From positions 1-10,688 of the forward strand of contig JAHDFG010000053.1 in NCBI GenBank assembly GCA_020628265.1: DNA of 10,688 bases, read 5' to 3'. Source of the DNA: Pseudooctadecabacter sp. (lineage in GTDB: Bacteria > Pseudomonadota > Alphaproteobacteria > Rhodobacterales > Rhodobacteraceae). Below, one piece after another: positions 6,201 to 10,688 of this stretch (positions within the stretch are counted from its first letter, which is position 1; the number at the start of each line of letters is the position of its first letter). Made by a program: the position numbers and the translations under genes. The notes beneath the pieces are model-generated. The model did no database searches, had not been told where the DNA came from, and saw nothing but the letters and a program-made list of their open reading frames with translations.

Positions 6201-7330
6201 ACATGCAAAACGCACCCAAGCATTCGGCTGATGCAACGACCGTCGAAGAGGGCCTCGCTATTCAGGAAGAACAGGCGAAGTTCGATGATGACTTCGCCAC
6301 GGAAACGGCAATGTCAAATACGCTGCTGACGCCGCGGTTCTATACCACCGATTTTGATGAGTTGGACGCAGTCGACGTGACCCCTGTTCGCGCTGACTGG
6401 GACAAGCTGATCGCGCAGATGGAAAGCGACCCGAACAAGGGGCATTTCAAGAAGAACGCCGATTGGGATGAGGTCGATTGGGACGGGATGGAGCCGCAGC
6501 TGAAGGCGGAGTTCATCGACTTTTTGATCTCAAGCTGCACCGCCGAATTCTCTGGCTGTGTTCTCTACAAGGAAATGAAACGTCGTGGGTCGAACAAGGA
6601 CATCACCCAGCTGTTCCAACTGATGGCACGGGATGAGGCGCGGCACGCCGGTTTCATCAACGATGCCCTGCGTGAGGCCGGGCTGCGGGTGAACCTTGGG
6701 TTCCTGACGCAGTCGAAGAAGTACACCTACTTCCGGCCAAAGTTCATCTACTACGCGACGTATCTCAGCGAAAAGATCGGCTATGCCCGTTACATCACGA
6801 TCTTCCGTCACCTAGAGGCGAACCCCGAACACCGGTTCCACCCGATCTTCAAATGGTTCGAAGAATGGTGCAACGACGAGTTCAGCCATGGCGAGGCCTT
6901 CGCCCTGTTGATGAAGACGGACCCGAAACTGACGGAGAGTTTCACCAATAAGCTGTGGATCAAGTTCTTCCTGACGGCGGTCTATTCCACCATGTATGTG
7001 CGCGACCACCAACGGCCCGCGTTCCATAAGGCATTGGGTGTGGACCCTGACTGGTATGCGCATGAGGTGTTCACGAAGACGTCCGTTCTAAGCGGTCAGA
7101 TCTTCCCGCTGATGCTGGATATCGAACACCCTCGTTGGCAGCGCAACCTTGTGCGGATGCAGCGGGCCAATGTGTTGATTGCAGACGGCAAGAAAGCGGG
7201 CGGGGTCGGGGGCTTCGTCAAGCGCATCACGGGCTCAGCCCGCGCTGCCGCTGCTTTCCTCAGCCTCTACACGATCCCTGCGATCAAACACGATGTTCCT
7301 GAAACAACACGTCTGGAGCCTGCGTACTGA
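6197..7330 (+). CDS. acsF: Mg-protoporphyrin IX monomethyl ester (oxidative) cyclase, aerobic diiron type
   Basis: AcsF uses O2 and electrons to close the fifth (isocyclic) ring, converting Mg-protoporphyrin monomethyl ester to divinyl protochlorophyllide, between BchM and the BchLNB reductase. The 377-residue product is close to the family length (about 360). It has the diiron pattern expected of this family: E117 in CTAEFSG, E147 and H150 in DEARH, and E228 and H231 in NDEFSHGEAF. Other family signatures are LLTPRFYTTDFDEL (43-56), FSGCVLYKEMKRRG, and YFRPKFIYYATYLSEKIGYARY (178-199). The start is ATG 6197, with AGGAGG at 6184-6189 seven bases upstream; the longer frame from 6125 runs through bciE. 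A second in-frame ATG lies two codons later. The start overlaps the bciE stop, and the TGA shares one base with the puhE ATG (TGATG). Its presence supports pigment synthesis under oxygen. Confidence 0.97.
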   Translation: MNMQNAPKHSADATTVEEGLAIQEEQAKFDDDFATETAMSNTLLTPRFYTTDFDELDAVDVTPVRADWDKLIAQMESDPNKGHFKKNADWDEVDWDGMEPQLKAEFIDFLISSCTAEFSGCVLYKEMKRRGSNKDITQLFQLMARDEARHAGFINDALREAGLRVNLGFLTQSKKYTYFRPKFIYYATYLSEKIGYARYITIFRHLEANPEHRFHPIFKWFEEWCNDEFSHGEAFALLMKTDPKLTESFTNKLWIKFFLTAVYSTMYVRDHQRPAFHKALGVDPDWYAHEVFTKTSVLSGQIFPLMLDIEHPRWQRNLVRMQRANVLIADGKKAGGVGGFVKRITGSARAAAAFLSLYTIPAIKHDVPETTRLEPAY

Positions 7331-8130
7331 TGTCTGTCTGGGTCGCCTGCCTGATCGCGCTTTTTACCTGGTGGTTTGCCACCGGCGCGATCCTGTATGT
7401 GATCCGGCGGGCGGACCGGACAGGCGGCAATGCCTATAACGTGGCGGTGTTCCTGTCGGTGCCTGTTCTGGCGCTGGGCGTAGCAGGTGTGATCCTGTCC
7501 ACGCCGGACGTGGGCTATGCAGGTCTTTATAAGGGCTTTTTTGGTGCACTGGGCATCTGGGCGTGGATTGAGCTGTCGTTCCTGTCTGGCGTGATCACCG
7601 GACCGGAACGCGAAGCCTGTCCTGAGGGCGTAAAGGGTGCACCGCGGTTCTGGCGGGCGTGGGATGCCCTGGCGCACCACGAAATCCTTCTGTTGGCTGG
7701 GATGGCTTTCATTGTTTTGGCGACCAGCGGGGCAGCGAACCAGATCGCGCTGTGGACCTACGCGATCCTGTTCTTTGCCCGTATCAGCGCCAAACTGAAC
7801 CTGTTCTTCGGTGTGCCGCGCATCAATTTTGAATTCCTGCCTGTGCCCTTGCAGCATCTGCGCAGCCACCTGCGTCAGGGGCCCATCACGGCCTTCTTTC
7901 CGCTGTCTGTCACGGTCCTGACCTTTGCCGTGGCCTGTTTCGCCCATCTGCTGGCGACGGCCACCGATCCGGTCACAACGACGGGCTTCGCCCTTTTGAC
8001 ATCTCTTTCCGCGCTCGCGCTGCTCGAACACTGGTTCATGGTGATCCCGCTGCCCGACGCCAAACTCTGGCGGTGGATGCTCCCCGCCCAAAAACGACTA
8101 ACTGCCAAGGAAGACGCTCATGGACTTTGA
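7330..8130 (+). CDS. puhE: PuhE, polytopic membrane protein of the photosynthetic complex assembly group
   Basis: The 266-residue protein is highly hydrophobic, with about seven membrane helices near residues 4-25, 37-56, 66-88, 117-135, 138-158, 188-208 and 219-238. Family-typical segments are FARISAKLNLFFGVPRIN (149-166), FEFLPVPLQHLRSHL and, near the end, LLEHWFMVIPLPDAKLWRWML. In R. capsulatus PuhE is needed for a normal shift to phototrophic growth and has been proposed to restrain bacteriochlorophyll production; its molecular activity is not established. The ATG shares its first base with the acsF stop, with GGAG at 7315-7318 upstream. Its last 11 bases overlap hemA. Position between the cyclase and ALA synthase genes fits a modulatory role in pigment synthesis, which is inference. 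Confidence 0.9.
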   Translation: MSVWVACLIALFTWWFATGAILYVIRRADRTGGNAYNVAVFLSVPVLALGVAGVILSTPDVGYAGLYKGFFGALGIWAWIELSFLSGVITGPEREACPEGVKGAPRFWRAWDALAHHEILLLAGMAFIVLATSGAANQIALWTYAILFFARISAKLNLFFGVPRINFEFLPVPLQHLRSHLRQGPITAFFPLSVTVLTFAVACFAHLLATATDPVTTTGFALLTSLSALALLEHWFMVIPLPDAKLWRWMLPAQKRLTAKEDAHGL

Positions 8131-9334
8131 TGCCCTATTCAATGAACAGCTGGACCGCCTGAAGACCGATGGCAACTATCGCTACTTTGCGGAGTTGGAG
8201 CGCAAGTGCGGCAAATTCCCGAAGGCTGCCAACCACGCCGAAGATGGCGTCCGGGATGTCACCGTGTGGTGTTCCAATGACTACCTTGGCATGGGCCAGC
8301 ACCCCAAAGTCATCGACGCCATGAAGGAAGCGGTTGAACGCACCGGAACAGGCGCGGGCGGCACACGCAATATTTCCGGCACTAACCATGACCACCTTTT
8401 GCTAGAGGCAGAACTGGCAGATCTGCATGGCAAGGAAGCGGCGTTGATCTTTACCTCAGGCTATGTGTCCAATTGGGCGTCTTTGTCGACCTTGGGCAGT
8501 CGGTTGGAAAACTGCGTGATCCTGTCGGACGCAGGCAACCATGCATCCATGATCGAGGGCATCCGCCATTCCAAGGCGCAGAAGGTCATCTGGAAGCACA
8601 ACGACGTGGCTGACCTTGAGGAAAAACTAAAGGCGATCCCATCCGACTATCCCAAGATCGTTGCGTTTGAATCGGTCTATTCGATGGATGGCGACATTGC
8701 GCCAATCGAAGCCATTCTGGACGTGGCCGAAAAGTACGGCGCGATGACCTACATCGACGAAGTGCACGCGGTTGGCATGTACGGCGCGCGCGGCGGCGGC
8801 GTGTCCGAGGAACTGGGCCTCGCCCACCGGATCACGCTGATCGAGGGGACCCTTGGCAAGGCCTTTGGCTGTGTCGGCGGTTACATCACCGGTTCCGCAG
8901 CTTTGTGCGATTTTATTCGCAGCTTTGCCAGCGGGTTCATCTTTACGACGGCCCTGCCCCCCGCCGTTGCCGCTGCAGCCAGAACGTCCATCGCGCACCT
9001 GAAGGAAAGTCAGCTTGAACGGGCCGGCCAACGGCGTCAGGTCGCGAAACTGCGTCAGATGCTGGATGCCCAAGGCATTCCGCATATGGAGAACGACAGC
9101 CACATCGTGCCGGTGATGATTGGCGACCCCGTCAAGACCAAGATGTTGGCGGACTATCTGATGGACGAATGGAACATCTACGTTCAGCCGATCAACTACC
9201 CGACGGTGCCCAAGGGGACCGAGCGGTTGCGGTTTACCCCGTCACCGCTGCACACGGATCAGGATATCGCCCATCTGGTCGCCGCGCTTACTGTCCTTTG
9301 GAAACAATGCGCTATCGCGCACCAAGTGGCTTGA
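8120..9334 (+). CDS. hemA: 5-aminolevulinate synthase
   Basis: HemA is the PLP-dependent enzyme that condenses glycine with succinyl-CoA to 5-aminolevulinate, the committed step of tetrapyrrole synthesis in alphaproteobacteria (Shemin pathway). The 404-residue product matches family length. Visible landmarks are VWCSNDYLGMGQHP (49-62), GTGAGGTRNISGTNHDHLLLE (76-96, given as the family block), ESVYSMDGDIAPI (184-196) and YIDEVHAVGMYG (211-222), whose D213 should hold the PLP ring nitrogen. LIEGTLGKAFG holds the Schiff-base lysine K247. FTTALPP and LRFTPSPLHT are also typical. The ATG at 8120 follows AAGGAAG (8107-8113) and overlaps the puhE end by 11 bases. In many relatives hemA is unlinked to puh genes, whereas here precursor supply is in the same apparent operon as acsF. 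The genome may hold a second copy, which cannot be judged here. Confidence 0.98.
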   Translation: MDFDALFNEQLDRLKTDGNYRYFAELERKCGKFPKAANHAEDGVRDVTVWCSNDYLGMGQHPKVIDAMKEAVERTGTGAGGTRNISGTNHDHLLLEAELADLHGKEAALIFTSGYVSNWASLSTLGSRLENCVILSDAGNHASMIEGIRHSKAQKVIWKHNDVADLEEKLKAIPSDYPKIVAFESVYSMDGDIAPIEAILDVAEKYGAMTYIDEVHAVGMYGARGGGVSEELGLAHRITLIEGTLGKAFGCVGGYITGSAALCDFIRSFASGFIFTTALPPAVAAAARTSIAHLKESQLERAGQRRQVAKLRQMLDAQGIPHMENDSHIVPVMIGDPVKTKMLADYLMDEWNIYVQPINYPTVPKGTERLRFTPSPLHTDQDIAHLVAALTVLWKQCAIAHQVA

Positions 9335-9406
9335 TATCGCATAACAGAGGGCCTGCGCATATTTCTTCTGGACGGCGCTTGACGCTGGACTAGTTTTCAA
9401 TCCGAT

Positions 9407-9421
9407 GCGGCATCCTGCCGC
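9407..9421 (+). promoter_or_regulatory. Perfect dyad GCGGCA-N3-TGCCGC upstream of cycA, candidate RegA/PrrA site
   Basis: GCGGCA (9407-9412) and TGCCGC (9416-9421) are exact inverse complements around TCC. Read as GCGGC-N5-GCCGC, this fits the loose two-half-site pattern (GCGNC, variable spacer, GNCGC) described for the redox regulator RegA/PrrA, which controls cycA in R. sphaeroides. A TTGACG at 9379-9384 could be a -35 box, but nothing close to a -10 consensus follows at 16-18 bases. The dyad could instead form a 5'-leader hairpin. It is not a terminator because it is not followed by a T tract. It lies in the 115-bp hemA-cycA gap, the longest break in the cluster after the bchH-bchL spacer. 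Confidence 0.35.
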
Positions 9422-9449
9422 GCTCGAACTTGACGTTAGGGAGACATCA

Positions 9450-9908
9450 ATGACCAAGTTTATTTACGCTGCCGCTGCTGCGCTTCTGGCCGCACCGGTC
9501 TATGCAGATGGCCACGCCGCAACCGGCGACGCCGCCGCCGGCGAAGAGCAGTTCAACCGTCAGTGCGTGGCGTGCCACATCGTAGCCGATGCTGACGGGA
9601 ACGTGCTTGCCGGTCGCAATGCGCGCACCGGCCCGAACCTGTTCGGCCTTGCTGGTCGTCAGCTGGGTGCAGTCGAAGATTTCCGCTACGGCGATTCGAT
9701 CCTTGAGCTTGGCGAAATGGGCACCGTTTGGACGGAAGCCGATTTCGTGGGCTACGTACAGGACCCAACCGGCTGGCTGCGTGAAACGCTCGACAACAAC
9801 CGTGCGCGGGGCAAGATGGCCTACCGTGTCCGCGACGAGGGCGAAGCGATCGACATCTACGCCTACCTTGCGACCTTCGGTGCCGAAGAAGGCGAAGGCG
9901 ACAGCTAA
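9450..9908 (+). CDS. cycA: Cytochrome c2, periplasmic electron donor to the reaction centre
   Basis: This class I cytochrome c shuttles electrons from cytochrome bc1 to the photo-oxidised reaction centre. The 152-residue precursor has a short signal peptide ending VYA before D20, giving a mature protein of about 133 residues. The heme site is CVACH (39-43), with H43 as one axial ligand and M123 in RGKMAYR as the likely second. AGRNARTGPNLFGLAGR (54-70), YVQDPTGWL and the final IDIYAYLATF match cytochrome c2 of purple bacteria. The ATG at 9450 follows AGGGAG (9438-9443); an upstream in-frame ATG at 9405 would put 15 residues before the signal peptide and is rejected. Unusually, I count about 24 acidic against 11 basic residues in the mature chain, with a single lysine and an acidic tail (EEGEGDS). 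TTG leucine codons, common upstream, are absent, consistent with high expression. Confidence 0.95.
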   Translation: MTKFIYAAAAALLAAPVYADGHAATGDAAAGEEQFNRQCVACHIVADADGNVLAGRNARTGPNLFGLAGRQLGAVEDFRYGDSILELGEMGTVWTEADFVGYVQDPTGWLRETLDNNRARGKMAYRVRDEGEAIDIYAYLATFGAEEGEGDS

Positions 9909-9925
9909 GCGTCCTTGAACAGTTC

Positions 9926-9958
9926 AAAGGGGGGCCGTGCAATTGCGCGGCCCTTTTT
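9926..9958 (+). terminator. Strong intrinsic terminator after cycA
   Basis: GGGCCGTGC (9932-9940) pairs with GCGCGGCCC (9945-9953) through nine pairs, one of them G-T, around an AATT loop. The stem is followed by TTTTT (9954-9958) and preceded by AAAGG, which can extend the stem against the T-run. It begins 18 bases after the cycA stop, so it should end the photosynthesis transcript and separate it from the phosphatidyltransferase unit. Confidence 0.92.
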
Positions 9959-9975
9959 CGTTTCAAAACATGTGT

Positions 9976-10036
9976 GTCCTGTCACATTCGTGTCAGGGCG
10001 ATTGCGCGATTGGACATGATCCGTCACACATCGCCC
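9976..10036 (+). promoter_or_regulatory. Repeat-rich leader upstream of the phosphatidyltransferase gene
   Basis: Two structures lie in the 146-bp gap. First, CCTGTCAC (9978-9985) and GTGTCAGG (9990-9997) form an inverted repeat with one mismatch around ATTC. The same bases contain a direct repeat TGTCA (9980-9984 and 9991-9995) spaced exactly 11 bases, about one helical turn, as expected for a protein-binding site. Second, GGGCGAT (9996-10002) and ATCGCCC (10030-10036) form a perfect seven-base inverted repeat enclosing 27 bases. I could not pick out a convincing -35/-10 pair. The ribosome site AGGGAGG (10044-10050) lies outside both structures. No regulator can be named. Confidence 0.3.
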
Positions 10037-10054
10037 AGACTTTAGGGAGGTCCG

Positions 10055-10678
10055 ATGCTGGACGCCTCGGCACGAAAACTGATTGATCCGCCTTTGAATG
10101 CGATGGGTCAAACCCTTGCGGCGCGGGGTGTAACGGCTGATGGCGTGACGTTGATCGGGCTGGCCTTGGGTTTGGTCGCAGCGGTCTGGATCGCACTGGG
10201 CTGGACGGCGTTGGGTTTGGTCTTCCTGCTTGCCTCACGGATCGCGGATGGTCTTGACGGCGCGGTTGCGCGGGCCACGCAGAAGACGGACTTTGGCGGC
10301 TACCTCGACATCGCCTGTGACTTCCTGTTTTACGGCGCGATCCCGTTTGCCTTTGTCGTGATGGACCCAGCCGCAAATGCCGTTGCGGGGGCGTGGCTGC
10401 TGACAAGCTTTTACTTCAACGGGACAAGCTTTTTAGGCTACGCGATCCTCGCCGAGAAACGCGGGATGGATACGCGGGCCCAAGGTGTCAAATCCCTCTA
10501 CTACTCAAACGGGCTTCTGGAAGGGACCGAGACGATCATCTTTTTCGTCCTGCTTTGCCTGTTTCCTGCGTCGTTCGCGATGCTTGCCTGGATTTTCGGG
10601 GCGCTGTGCTTTGCCACTGCGTCCCTCCGCCTGATCGCCGCACGGCGCGTTTTTACCACACTGAAGGAAGACCTATGA
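10055..10678 (+). CDS. CDP-alcohol phosphatidyltransferase family protein
   Basis: Enzymes of this family are integral membrane proteins that transfer a phosphatidyl (or related phospho-) group from a CDP-activated donor to an alcohol. The signature DGxxDGxxAR...GxxxDxxxD is complete here: D65, G66, D68, G69, A72, R73, G81, D85 and D89. The four aspartates are the expected metal-binding and catalytic residues. The 207-residue protein has about six hydrophobic segments, as is usual. The acceptor alcohol cannot be read from the sequence: phosphatidylglycerophosphate, phosphatidylserine and other synthases share this core, so no symbol is given. The ATG follows AGGGAGG at only four bases. The gene lies beyond the cycA terminator, so it is probably not part of the photosynthesis operon. 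Its stop overlaps an ATG (ATGA at 10675) opening the next gene. Confidence 0.88.
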   Translation: MLDASARKLIDPPLNAMGQTLAARGVTADGVTLIGLALGLVAAVWIALGWTALGLVFLLASRIADGLDGAVARATQKTDFGGYLDIACDFLFYGAIPFAFVVMDPAANAVAGAWLLTSFYFNGTSFLGYAILAEKRGMDTRAQGVKSLYYSNGLLEGTETIIFFVLLCLFPASFAMLAWIFGALCFATASLRLIAARRVFTTLKEDL

Positions 10679-10688
10679 AGTATCTTGC
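10675..10688 (+). CDS. Start of a further gene, cut off by the window end
   Basis: An ATG at 10675-10677 overlaps the TGA of the phosphatidyltransferase gene (ATGA) and has AAGGAAG (10664-10670) at a suitable distance upstream. Only four codons (M-K-Y-L) and two bases are visible, so neither the product nor the length can be given. The ribosome site and the four-base overlap match the coupling style seen in this window and suggest an operon with the preceding gene. Confidence 0.55.

Noticed and set aside
9331..9344. FnrL-type site (TTGAT-N4-ATCAA) at the end of hemA
   Set aside because: Only the left half, TTGAT, matches. The right half reads CATAA, and the sequence overlaps the hemA stop codon.
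9971..9986. CRP-like palindrome TGTG...CACA
   Set aside because: The half-sites are too close together (14 instead of 16 bases overall), and the better description is the TGTCA direct repeat with its dyad.

Overview
The window is one end of a photosynthesis gene cluster from a purple bacterium. Every recognisable gene is on the + strand. Gene content and order (bchH-bchL-bchM-lhaA-puhA-puhB-puhC-bciE-acsF-puhE-hemA-cycA), the high G+C content and the protein sequences point to an alphaproteobacterium of the Rhodobacteraceae. An aerobic anoxygenic phototroph of the marine Roseobacter group is most likely. The O2-dependent cyclase gene acsF and the very acidic cytochrome c2 fit this, but no species can be named from the window.

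Layout. Bases 1-782 are the 3' end of bchH (Mg-chelatase large subunit). Bases 783-939 are a spacer carrying a G/C-rich palindromic element. It is also crossed by a 54-codon frame whose start overlaps the bchH stop and whose stop overlaps the bchL start. Bases 940-9334 hold ten tightly packed genes, many with overlapping stop and start codons: bchL, bchM (TTG start), lhaA, puhA, puhB, puhC, a small gene identified as bciE, acsF, puhE and hemA. After a 115-bp gap with a candidate RegA/PrrA-type dyad comes cycA (9450-9908), closed by a strong intrinsic terminator (9926-9958). A new unit then begins after a 146-bp leader containing inverted and direct repeats. Its first gene is a CDP-alcohol phosphatidyltransferase (10055-10678), coupled to a further gene that is cut off by the window end.

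How the genes work together. HemA makes 5-aminolevulinate, the first committed tetrapyrrole precursor. BchH inserts Mg into protoporphyrin IX, BchM methylates the product, AcsF (with BciE) closes the isocyclic ring using O2, and BchL is the ATP-dependent reductase component that reduces protochlorophyllide. The pigment is used in complexes built by LhaA, PuhB, PuhC and PuhE around the reaction centre, whose H subunit is PuhA. CycA is the periplasmic electron carrier expected to re-reduce the reaction centre. The run therefore combines pigment synthesis, complex assembly and cyclic electron transfer in what looks like one superoperon.

I found no CRISPR array, insertion sequence, tRNA or rRNA, and no clear sign of an undescribed system. 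The points most worth a second look are the bridging frame and palindromic element between bchH and bchL, the small bciE gene, the acidic cytochrome c2, and the dyads upstream of cycA and of the phosphatidyltransferase gene.
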